From CAG-791 sp003447895 (lineage in GTDB: Bacteria; Bacillota; Clostridia; Lachnospirales; Lachnospiraceae), in NCBI GenBank assembly GCA_946620035.1, contig CAMOMX010000046.1, forward strand, positions 1-15,641: a DNA stretch of 15,641 bases, in the 5' to 3' direction. Below, one piece after another: positions 6,679-13,862 of the stretch. The translations under genes and the position numbers were made by a program. Positions within the stretch are counted from its first letter, which is position 1; the number at the start of each line of letters is the position of its first letter. A model generated the notes under the pieces. It was given only the letters and a program-made list of their open reading frames with translations, searched no databases and was not told the DNA's origin.

Positions 6679-7875
6679 TCATTCCTTCTCCTGCGCAAGG
6701 AAGTGGATGAAGGAATTCATTTCGTCTTCTGTTGCAAAGCGCGCGAGATAGAGGTTGTCGCCCATTCCGTTGGCCAGAACTTCCGGGAGGCGCTGGCGGA
6801 GGACGATCTTGTCCGCGTATTTCTGCAGGATCTCTTCCTGTGTATGGACATAGTGGCGGCTGTCTCTCAGGCCTACGGATACACAATAAAACTTTTCGTT
6901 ATATGTTTTGGGGGGCAGGTGGTCAAAACATACCATATCCGCCCAGTCCTTGTAGACATCTGTGCTATTGGCATAATTGATCATATCCGGTGTGAAACCG
7001 CCGGAAGGACGAAGGTTCACTTCCAAGCCGACGACGGTTCCTTTTTTGCCCAAGTGGACATGGTCCTCGGACAGGCGGAAGAATTCGAAGTGAATAAAAC
7101 GGCTCCTGACTCCGAAAGCGGCTACGCACCTGCGGCCGGCGTCGCGCAGGTCATCTTTGATCTTCTTTTCGATGTAAAAGACACAGCTTTCCTTGTTGAG
7201 GACGGTCTCCATGATCGATCCGGGCGTATGATTTCCTGTCTCCAAAAGAGGCTGGCCGGAGCTGTCGATGATCGCGTCATAGGAATACACATCACCGGGG
7301 ACGAATTCTTCCATGATGAACTGTATATCGCCGAAGTCGTGTGAATGAAAGCTTTCCAACTCATCATCGCTGCTGATCTTGTAGGTGTTTACAGCGCCGA
7401 CGCCGTTGTCTGGCTTTACGATCACGGGATAGCCGACCTGATCGATGAAAGCCTGACTCTCCGCGAGATCTGTCACCAGATGATAGCGGGCAGTAGGAAC
7501 GCCGGCCTGCGCATAGTACTTTTTCATTTCGGACTTGTGCCTGATCACAGAGATTGTTTTCGGTCTCATTCCCGGAATATTGAAGTCCTCACGAAGGCGT
7601 GCATCCTGTTCCAGCCAGTACTCGTTGTTACTCTCAAGTCCGTCGATATTGCCGTATTTGAAGCAGAAGAACGCCACTGCGCGGTACATTTCTTCATAGT
7701 TTTCCATGTTGTCAACACGATAATACTCTGTCAGCGCGCCCTGCAGCATAAAGTCGAGAGAATCGTAAGGCGCGTCCCCGATTCCAAGGACATTGACGCC
7801 GTTTTCGTGCAGTTTCATGCAGAAATTGCGGTAGTTTACAGGAAAATGCGGGGATACAAAAATAAAGTTTTTCAT
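6679..7875 (-). CDS. ATP-grasp domain protein, carboxylate-amine or carboxylate-thiol ligase-like
   Basis: ATP-grasp enzymes join a carboxylate, activated as acyl-phosphate, to an amine, thiol or similar nucleophile. From the ATG at 7875 (GAAAGGA ten bases upstream) the protein has 398 residues. It has an N-terminal Rossmann-like part (KNFIFVSPHFP to about residue 110), then the ATP-grasp fold. YPVIVKPDNGVGAVNTY holds the ATP-binding Lys154, IMEEFVPGDVYSYDAI holds the adenine-side Glu pair at 189-190, and GLEVNLRPSGGFTPD holds the metal ligands Glu285 and Asn287. The C-terminal ~80 residues are family-specific. There is no signal peptide or membrane segment. It lies between carB and the murT-gatD operon, 148 bp after carB, on the same strand. 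The substrate is unknown. Biotin-carboxylase-like and carnosine-synthase-like families are the nearest general comparisons. A longer in-frame start at 7956 lacks a ribosome binding site. Confidence 0.8.
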   Translation of the reverse strand: MKNFIFVSPHFPVNYRNFCMKLHENGVNVLGIGDAPYDSLDFMLQGALTEYYRVDNMENYEEMYRAVAFFCFKYGNIDGLESNNEYWLEQDARLREDFNIPGMRPKTISVIRHKSEMKKYYAQAGVPTARYHLVTDLAESQAFIDQVGYPVIVKPDNGVGAVNTYKISSDDELESFHSHDFGDIQFIMEEFVPGDVYSYDAIIDSSGQPLLETGNHTPGSIMETVLNKESCVFYIEKKIKDDLRDAGRRCVAAFGVRSRFIHFEFFRLSEDHVHLGKKGTVVGLEVNLRPSGGFTPDMINYANSTDVYKDWADMVCFDHLPPKTYNEKFYCVSVGLRDSRHYVHTQEEILQKYADKIVLRQRLPEVLANGMGDNLYLARFATEDEMNSFIHFLAQEKE

Positions 7876-8023
7876 AAGAGCAAGATCCTTTCTTATTAAA
7901 ACCCGATCGTAGAATTCCATTGGAAAGAGATTATCAATAAGACGATTAATTATCAACGATAAAATGATTCATCCTTGAAGGTAAAACATCAAAAGAATGA
8001 AACATGAAACCGCCGCGCTGGGC
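7876..8023. other. AT-rich gap between carB and the ATP-grasp gene
   Basis: This 148-bp segment is much more AT-rich than the flanking genes. It contains two direct TTATCAA copies (7931-7937 and 7950-7956) and the ATP-grasp ribosome binding site near its left end. I found no convincing terminator after carB. The minus strand has TTGATA (7956-7951) and GATAAT (7935-7930), but only 15 bp apart, so the promoter is uncertain. Readthrough from carAB into the ATP-grasp gene is possible. Confidence 0.4.
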
Positions 8024-11000
8024 TCATTCCGCATCAATCGTCGAGATCCCCATGGTCACTTCTTCCAGTACATCGAGAAGCATGCGCACCGTATCCAGAG
8101 AGGTGAGCATGACAACGTTGTTCTGTGCCGCGATACTACGGAGCGCGACGCCGTCGCCGTAGTGCACGCCGGAAAGGACAGCGCGCGTGTTGATGACATA
8201 GCTGACGTAGCCCGCGCGGATGGAATCAAGCATCTCCTCGCTGTGTTCACTGGGCTTGTGCAGGACCCTTGTGCGGATCCCGGCCTCCTTCAGATACTCG
8301 GCAGTCAGGGTGGTCGCCTCGATGTTGAAACCCATTTCGTAGAAGCGGCGAACGAGAGGGATGGTCTCTATTTTGTCCTCGTCGGCGACGCTGACAAGGA
8401 CTGTACCGTAATTGCGGAGTGTCATACCGGAGGCAATCATGGCCTTGTACACCGCGCGGTGGAGCTTTCTGTCGTAGCCAATGGCCTCGCCCGTGGACTT
8501 CATTTCCGGAGAGAGGTAGGCGTCCATGCCGTGGAGCTTGGAGAAGGAGAAGGCAGGAACCTTGACATAATAGCGAGTTTTCTCTGCGGGATAGCGCGTG
8601 ATGAGGCCCTGCCCTTTCAAAGTGATACCGAGGCTGACAAGCGTGGCAATGTCCGCCAGACTGTAGCCTGTTGCTTTGGAGAGAAACGGGACAGTCCGGG
8701 AGGAGCGGGGGTTGACCTCGATGATGTAGACATTCTCTCTCTCATCGACGATGAACTGGATGTTAAAGAGACCACGGATGCCGATGCCGATGCCGAGCTT
8801 TTCCGTGTAATCAAGAATCGTCTTTTTGACACCTGCCGACAGGCTGTAGGGAGGATAGACACTGATTGAATCGCCCGAGTGGACGCCAGTCCTCTCGACC
8901 AGTTCCATAATGCCGGGGACAAAGACCCGTTCGCCGTCGCACACAGCGTCTACCTCTACTTCTTTGCCGCGGACATAATGATCCACGAGTACCGGCCTGC
9001 TCTCGTCGATGGGCTCTGCCGTCTTGAGATAACTCCGCAGGTCAGACTCTTTGGCGACGATCTGCATGGCACGCCCGCCCAGGACAAAGCTGGGGCGGAC
9101 CAACACAGGGTAGCCGATTTCTTCTGCAGCTTTCAGGCCTTCTGCGGCGGAAGTGACGGCACAGCCCTTGGGCTGCGGGATTCCGAGTGTTTCGAGGAGT
9201 TTCTCAAACAGATCCCGGTTCTCCGCCTTGTCGATGGCGTCGCAGTCCGTGCCAATGATCCTGACGCCCCGTGCGTGGAGCGGATCCGCCAGATTGATCG
9301 CCGTCTGCCCGCCGAGCGTTACGATGACACCGTCAGGATTTTCCATCTCGATCACGTTCATGACATCTTCCACGCACAGTGGTTCAAAATACAGCTTGTC
9401 CGAGCAGGTATAGTCTGTTGAAACCGTCTCCGGATTGTTATTGATGATGATCGCCTCATAACCCGCCTTTTGTATGGTCTGCACGGCGTGTACGGTGGAG
9501 TAGTCAAACTCCACGCCTTGCCCGATGCGGATGGGGCCGGCACCGAGTACGATCACTTTCTTTTTGCCTGAGAGTTGCACTTCATTTTCGACCTTTGACG
9601 CGACATTTGCCTCGACTTCTGGGGTGATTTGTTCACAGATTTCGCCCGGATCTGCAGTTTCATAGGTTGAATAAAAATAGGGAACGTAGCTCTCAAATTC
9701 GGAGGCGCAAGTATCGATCATTTTGTAGACGGGCATAATACCGTGTTTTTTTCGCAGCGCAAAGACAGATTCTTCCGAAAGGCCCCATAGAATACCGACA
9801 GAACGGTCCGAAAAGCCCATCTTCTTGGCTTCGCACAGTTCTTCCAGATCGCCCGGGGACGAACGGAGAGCCTTTTCTTCCTCCACAATGCGCCGAATGG
9901 CGCGCAGGAAGAAGGGATCGATGCCGCTCAGGCGGTGAATATCCTGCTCGAGAGCGCGAGCGGGTGCCGTGTCACCCACATCCTGGCACATTCGTTCTTG
10001 TGCTGTCGGGGCAGCCACGTCCCGGCTCACAAAGCCCAGTGCCGCAGAGGGAATCAACGCCTGACGCATCAGTTCTGCAATCGCAAAGATGCGGTCGTCC
10101 GTGCCGGTACGGATGTAATCCAGAAGCGCATCTTTGGAAAGAGGATCAAATTTGGGATCATGCAAGTGAAAGTGCCCTGTCTCAAGTGAGCGGACCGCCT
10201 TGAGAAGGCTGGCCTCCAATGTGCGGCCTATGCTCATGACTTCTCCGGTCGCCTTCATCTGTGTCGAGAGGGAGTTGTCCGCCTCTGTGAACTTATCAAA
10301 GGGGAAGCGAGGCATCTTTGTGACGACATAGTCGAGGGCCGGCTCAAAGGAGGCGGGCGTGTTGGCGAGCGGAATTTCATCGAGCGTCATGCCGATTCCT
10401 ATTTTGGCAGAGACGCGGGCAATGGGGTAACCGCTTGCTTTCGATGCCAGCGCCGACGAGCGGGAGACGCGCGGATTGACTTCGATCAGGTAGTATTGGA
10501 AGGAACCGGGGTCCAGCGCAAACTGGACGTTGCAGCCGCCCTCAATGCCGAGTGCGCGGATGACCTTGAGCGCGCTGTCGCGGAGCATGTGGTATTCCTT
10601 GTTGGAGAGCGTCTGCGAAGGACACACGACAATAGAATCCCCGGTGTGGATGCCGACGGGATCCATGTTTTCCATGTTGCAGATGGTGATAGCAGTGTCG
10701 TTGCTGTCGCGCATGACCTCATATTCGATCTCTTTATAGCCTTTGACGCTCTTTTCAATCAGCACTTGGCTGACCGGAGACAGCGCCAGGGCATTTTTCA
10801 TGATGGGAAGGAATTCCTCCTCGCTGTCCGCAAAGCCGCCGCCGGTGCCGCCCAAGGTGAAAGCAGGGCGCAGAACGACCGGGTAGCCGATGTCGCGCGC
10901 CGCTTTGAGACCTTCCTCCATGGAACAGGCAATCTCCGAAGGCAAGACTGGTTCGCCCAGTTGCAGGCACAGTTCTTTGAACAGCTCGCGGTCCTCCGCC

Positions 11001-11374
11001 TGCTCGATAGAGCGGCTCTTTGTGCCCAGAAGCTCTGTCCGGCACTCCGCCAGTATTCCTTTTTTCTCCAGCTGCATGGCCAGATTGAGCCCTGTCTGCC
11101 CACCGATCCCGGGCAAAATAGCGTCCGGCCTCTCTTTGCGCACTATTTTGGCAATGTATTCAAGAGTCAGAGGCTCCATGTAGACCTTGTCGGCAATCGA
11201 CGTGTCGGTCATGATCGTCGCAGGGTTGGAATTGCACAAGATCACCTCATATCCCTCTTCCTTGAGTGCGAGGCAGGCCTGTGTCCCGGCGTAGTCAAAC
11301 TCAGCGGCCTGCCCGATCACGATGGGGCCGGAGCCGATGACGAGGATCTTGTGGATGTCAGTTCGTTTGGGCAT
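8024..11374 (-). CDS. carB: Carbamoyl phosphate synthase, large (synthetase) subunit
   Basis: CarB makes carbamoyl phosphate from bicarbonate, two ATP and ammonia tunnelled from CarA, feeding pyrimidine and arginine synthesis. The 1116-residue protein shows the full architecture: first ATP-grasp half (IGSGPIVIGQAAEFDYAG near 13-30, RPAFTLGGTGGG at 169-180, EVNPRVSRSSALASKA near 298-313), an oligomerisation region, and a second ATP-grasp half (GAGPIRIGQGVEFDYS near 611-626, RPSFVLGGRAM near 760-770, EVNPRSSRTVPF near 886-897). An MGS-like allosteric domain follows from about 985. It is longer than the ~1070 usual because of two inserts at domain linkers, about 441-475 and about 575-601. The ATG at 11374 has AGGAGG at 11386-11381 and overlaps the end of carA by 17 bp, so the two are co-translated. 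Confidence 0.97.
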   Translation of the reverse strand: MPKRTDIHKILVIGSGPIVIGQAAEFDYAGTQACLALKEEGYEVILCNSNPATIMTDTSIADKVYMEPLTLEYIAKIVRKERPDAILPGIGGQTGLNLAMQLEKKGILAECRTELLGTKSRSIEQAEDRELFKELCLQLGEPVLPSEIACSMEEGLKAARDIGYPVVLRPAFTLGGTGGGFADSEEEFLPIMKNALALSPVSQVLIEKSVKGYKEIEYEVMRDSNDTAITICNMENMDPVGIHTGDSIVVCPSQTLSNKEYHMLRDSALKVIRALGIEGGCNVQFALDPGSFQYYLIEVNPRVSRSSALASKASGYPIARVSAKIGIGMTLDEIPLANTPASFEPALDYVVTKMPRFPFDKFTEADNSLSTQMKATGEVMSIGRTLEASLLKAVRSLETGHFHLHDPKFDPLSKDALLDYIRTGTDDRIFAIAELMRQALIPSAALGFVSRDVAAPTAQERMCQDVGDTAPARALEQDIHRLSGIDPFFLRAIRRIVEEEKALRSSPGDLEELCEAKKMGFSDRSVGILWGLSEESVFALRKKHGIMPVYKMIDTCASEFESYVPYFYSTYETADPGEICEQITPEVEANVASKVENEVQLSGKKKVIVLGAGPIRIGQGVEFDYSTVHAVQTIQKAGYEAIIINNNPETVSTDYTCSDKLYFEPLCVEDVMNVIEMENPDGVIVTLGGQTAINLADPLHARGVRIIGTDCDAIDKAENRDLFEKLLETLGIPQPKGCAVTSAAEGLKAAEEIGYPVLVRPSFVLGGRAMQIVAKESDLRSYLKTAEPIDESRPVLVDHYVRGKEVEVDAVCDGERVFVPGIMELVERTGVHSGDSISVYPPYSLSAGVKKTILDYTEKLGIGIGIRGLFNIQFIVDERENVYIIEVNPRSSRTVPFLSKATGYSLADIATLVSLGITLKGQGLITRYPAEKTRYYVKVPAFSFSKLHGMDAYLSPEMKSTGEAIGYDRKLHRAVYKAMIASGMTLRNYGTVLVSVADEDKIETIPLVRRFYEMGFNIEATTLTAEYLKEAGIRTRVLHKPSEHSEEMLDSIRAGYVSYVINTRAVLSGVHYGDGVALRSIAAQNNVVMLTSLDTVRMLLDVLEEVTMGISTIDAE

Positions 11375-12611
11375 GTTCTACCTCCTTGTCACTTTCTGCA
11401 GTGCACTTCCCGAACGATTCAGTGCCGCTTCGCGCTGTCTGCATCAGCTCTATAAACCGATCAAACAGATACGCGCTGTCCTGCGGCCCGGGCGCGCTCT
11501 CAGGGTGATATTGCACGCTGAAGGCATGGTCTTTCTCACATTTAACGCCCTCGACAGTCCCGTCTAATATATTGATATGGGTCACGGTAAGCGCCGTCTG
11601 CGCCAGAGACCCGGCGTCCACGGCGTAGGAATGGTTCTGCGAGGTAATCTCAATGCGGCTGGTCGCCAGATCCCGCACCGGATGGTTTCCGCCGCGGTGG
11701 CCGAACTTCAACTTGTAAGTCTTGGCCCCATAGGACAGAGACAGAATCTGGTGTCCCAGGCAAATGCCGAAGATAGGGCATTGGCCCCGCAGAGCCCGCA
11801 CTGTCTCAATGGTCTCGGGCACATCCGTAGGGTCGCCGGGACCGTTGGAAATCAGGACGCCGTCCGGCTTCAGGGACCGGATGACTTCTGTGGTTGTGTT
11901 CCAAGGGACGACGGTCACATCACAGCCGCGCCGGTTCAGGGAGCGGAGGATGTTTTTCTTCATGCCGCAGTCGATGAGGACGATGTGGAAGGGAGCAGGA
12001 GCGTGTGCCTGTGCAGGTGCAGTTTCGCATTCAGCAACCGCATCTTCCGCAGCCGGGGTCGGCACCTGTCCGCTCATGCTGCCAGTCTGCGCATTACTTG
12101 CGGGAGAGCGCCAGATTTCCTTGCTGCTAACTCTCGACACGGCATTAGTGGGCGTCGAAAAACTGCGCAGTTTCTGAAGGCCCTCTTCCTGCGGCGTATC
12201 AATACTGGTGAGCAGGCATTTTCTTGTTCCGAAGTCCCGGATTGACCGGTTCAGCTTTCGGGTGTCAATGCCGCTGATGCCTGCAATTCCATATTTCTTC
12301 ATCACTTCACCGAGAGAGGAATTGCTGCGGAAATTGGACGGCTCGTCATTGTATTCGTGTACGATCAAAGCACCGATTGTGGGACGATCCGTCTCGTAGT
12401 CCTCATCGGCCATGCCGTAATTGCCAATCAGGGGATACGTCATGACAACGGCCTGGTCCGTGTAGGACGGATCCGAGAGAATCTCCTGATAGCCGACCAT
12501 GGACGTATTGAATACAATCTCCAGAATCTTGTCCTGCATGTCGCCAAATCCATAGCCGCTATACCGGGACCCGTCTTCGAGGATGAGCTGGCGGTCACAT
12601 TTTCTTTTCAT
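11358..12611 (-). CDS. carA: Carbamoyl phosphate synthase, small (glutaminase) subunit
   Basis: CarA hydrolyses glutamine and delivers ammonia to CarB. From the ATG at 12611 (GAAAGGA eleven bases upstream) it has 417 residues. The N-terminal CarA-specific domain includes LEDGSRYSGYGFG, FNTSMVGYQEILSDPSY, TYPLIGNYG and SGIDTRKLNRSIRD. The class I glutaminase domain begins near 208 (FHIVLIDCGMKKNILRSL) and has NGPGDP (256-261), FGICLGHQ with nucleophile Cys284, and QYHPE with His369 and Glu371. An insert of about 38 residues rich in Ala, Pro and Thr (about 168-206) separates the two domains; the usual linker is much shorter. There is also an extra ~20-residue tail that overlaps the start of carB. 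The longer frame to 12689 would run through the leader hairpin and is rejected. Confidence 0.96.
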   Translation of the reverse strand: MKRKCDRQLILEDGSRYSGYGFGDMQDKILEIVFNTSMVGYQEILSDPSYTDQAVVMTYPLIGNYGMADEDYETDRPTIGALIVHEYNDEPSNFRSNSSLGEVMKKYGIAGISGIDTRKLNRSIRDFGTRKCLLTSIDTPQEEGLQKLRSFSTPTNAVSRVSSKEIWRSPASNAQTGSMSGQVPTPAAEDAVAECETAPAQAHAPAPFHIVLIDCGMKKNILRSLNRRGCDVTVVPWNTTTEVIRSLKPDGVLISNGPGDPTDVPETIETVRALRGQCPIFGICLGHQILSLSYGAKTYKLKFGHRGGNHPVRDLATSRIEITSQNHSYAVDAGSLAQTALTVTHINILDGTVEGVKCEKDHAFSVQYHPESAPGPQDSAYLFDRFIELMQTARSGTESFGKCTAESDKEVEHAQTN

Positions 12612-12680
12612 AATGGAAGGAATCCTTTCTGTCTGCGCACGGCCGAAAATCCCAATGAGCCATGCCGACAAAACGTAAAG

Positions 12681-12731
12681 AAGGCGCAATGACCCCCGAA
12701 GCTTTCGAGCTCCGGCACGTCATTGCGCCTT
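12681..12731 (-). promoter_or_regulatory. Long hairpin in the carAB leader
   Basis: A 13-bp perfect stem (AAGGCGCAATGAC with GTCATTGCGCCTT) is topped, after a small internal loop, by an 8-bp stem (CCGGAGCT with AGCTTCGG, one G-U) and a CGAA loop. It lies about 20 bases after the predicted transcription start and 70 bases before carA. On the minus strand CTTTACGTTTTG follows, a broken T-rich tail that could support attenuation. No PyrR-type binding loop is recognisable. The base AAGGCGC/GCGCCTT is the same as in the dapL hairpin. Confidence 0.7.
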
Positions 12732-12758
12732 TGAGATTACGATATTACATTTGTAAAA

Positions 12759-12786
12759 ATTATAGGCGGAAGCGGGAATTTGTCAA
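12759..12786 (-). promoter_or_regulatory. carAB promoter, consensus -35 and -10
   Basis: On the minus strand TTGACA (12786-12781) and TATAAT (12764-12759) are both perfect sigma-A hexamers, separated by 16 bp. Transcription should begin near 12752, giving a leader of about 140 nt that contains the hairpin. The promoter lies 37 bp after the stop of the upstream AraC gene, so carAB does not need readthrough. Such a strong promoter suggests that control acts downstream, in the leader. Confidence 0.85.
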
Positions 12787-12823
12787 GAGGGCAACACGCC
12801 GGCTTATTGGCTTTTGCAAAGGA

Positions 12824-13720
12824 TCATGCGCCTTCCTTCTGCCGCATTCGGAACTGTCGCGGCGTCATGCCAAACTCCCGTCGGAACTGCAGATTGAAGT
12901 AGGAGATATTGTCAAAACCGTGATCCATGGCAATCTCCATCACAGGGCCCGACGTCTCCTCCAAGGCGTGGGCTGCTTTCTGGATCCGATAGTGGTTAAT
13001 GTAAGAGATGCAGCTCATCCCCACATACTGTCGGAAGAAGCTCATGAAGTAGCTCTCGCTGAATCCACTCATGTCCGCCAGATCTGCCACTTTGATCTTT
13101 TCGCGGTAGTGCTCGTCGATGTACTGCAGTACGGTCTTGAGCTGCTGTCTGCCCGTCTGCGAATTGCGGCTTCCGTCAGGCTTACTGATATATCCGAATT
13201 GGAAGAGCAGAATGACGATATGGAGAAGTTCCTCCCTCAGCAGCATTTCATAAAAGGGAGGGCGGTTCTGAAAGCACTCCAATGCCTTGAGGAATACCTC
13301 TCGAATTTCGTCATATCCTCTGTCCGAGGGTCTGATCACCTCCGGCATTTGCATCTGCCCTTCCGCAAGCGGACGCAGGTACTTGGAGGCGGACAGGTCC
13401 TGTCCCTGCGCACCCAGAAGGTCCAGATGGAACACCAGACTGTCCGAGACCATTGTCCTGCCGGGAATCTCAAATGCAGAGTGCGTGCAATACGGGGGCA
13501 CCAGAATAATATCCCCTTCCTGCGTCCGAAAGGAGCGCTGCCCGACTCTGTAATCCGAGGTGCCCTCCCGAATCAGCGTGATCTCCATCTCCTCGTGCCA
13601 GTGGAGCGCGAGCTCTCTGTAGGTCAGAGGAACAAGGCAGTGGTAGCTGTTCACCGGGAGAAAAATATCGCCGTGACTCGCTTTCTCCCTTTCTGCGGTC
13701 TGCTCCGTGATTCCGTGCAT
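12824..13720 (-). CDS. AraC-family transcriptional regulator with cupin sensor domain
   Basis: AraC regulators of this layout bind a sugar or related ligand in an N-terminal cupin domain and DNA through a C-terminal pair of helix-turn-helix motifs. From the ATG at 13720 (AAAGGAG ten bases upstream) the protein has 298 residues. The cupin part includes LHWHEEMEITLIREGTSDY near 39-57 and EGDIILVPPYCTHSAF near 67-82. The DNA-binding part includes VLQYIDEHYREKIKVADLA, SESYFMSFFRQYVGMS and the AraC signature MEIAMDHGFDNISYFNLQFR with FGMTPRQFR near the C-terminus. It is divergent from the GH13 gene, the standard arrangement for a local regulator of carbohydrate use, so the GH13 gene is its likely target. 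The extension to 13798 reads through the promoter gap and is rejected. The specific ligand cannot be told. Confidence 0.92.
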   Translation of the reverse strand: MHGITEQTAEREKASHGDIFLPVNSYHCLVPLTYRELALHWHEEMEITLIREGTSDYRVGQRSFRTQEGDIILVPPYCTHSAFEIPGRTMVSDSLVFHLDLLGAQGQDLSASKYLRPLAEGQMQMPEVIRPSDRGYDEIREVFLKALECFQNRPPFYEMLLREELLHIVILLFQFGYISKPDGSRNSQTGRQQLKTVLQYIDEHYREKIKVADLADMSGFSESYFMSFFRQYVGMSCISYINHYRIQKAAHALEETSGPVMEIAMDHGFDNISYFNLQFRREFGMTPRQFRMRQKEGA

Positions 13721-13746
13721 TTCCCACTTTCTCCTTTTGCGGCAAA

Positions 13747-13776
13747 ATAGTAGAATCGTGTTAGTAATTCCTGCAA
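13747..13776 (-). promoter_or_regulatory. Possible promoter of the AraC gene
   Basis: On the minus strand TTGCAG (13776-13771) and TACTAT (13752-13747) are 18 bp apart, 27 bp before the AraC start. Both differ from consensus. No convincing + strand promoter for the GH13 gene was found in the 142-bp divergent gap, as expected if the AraC protein activates it. Confidence 0.35.
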
Positions 13777-13862
13777 TAGAGCAAGAATTCTTTCTCATTA
13801 CTATCGTATCATACTATTACAGACCGAACAAAAACAATATTCATTATATGGAGGTTTTCAAC

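Noticed and set aside
8024..8869. Long open frames on the + strand opposite carB, e.g. about 290 codons
   Set aside because: They mirror the codon structure of carB, have no ribosome binding sites or recognisable domains, and carB is unambiguous.
12612..12752. PyrR-binding attenuator in the carAB leader
   Set aside because: The conserved PyrR-binding loop sequence is not recognisable and there is only one major hairpin.
12662..13750. A 362-codon + strand open frame opposite the AraC gene and carA leader
   Set aside because: It crosses a perfect carAB promoter and hairpin and lies antisense to a clear AraC protein.
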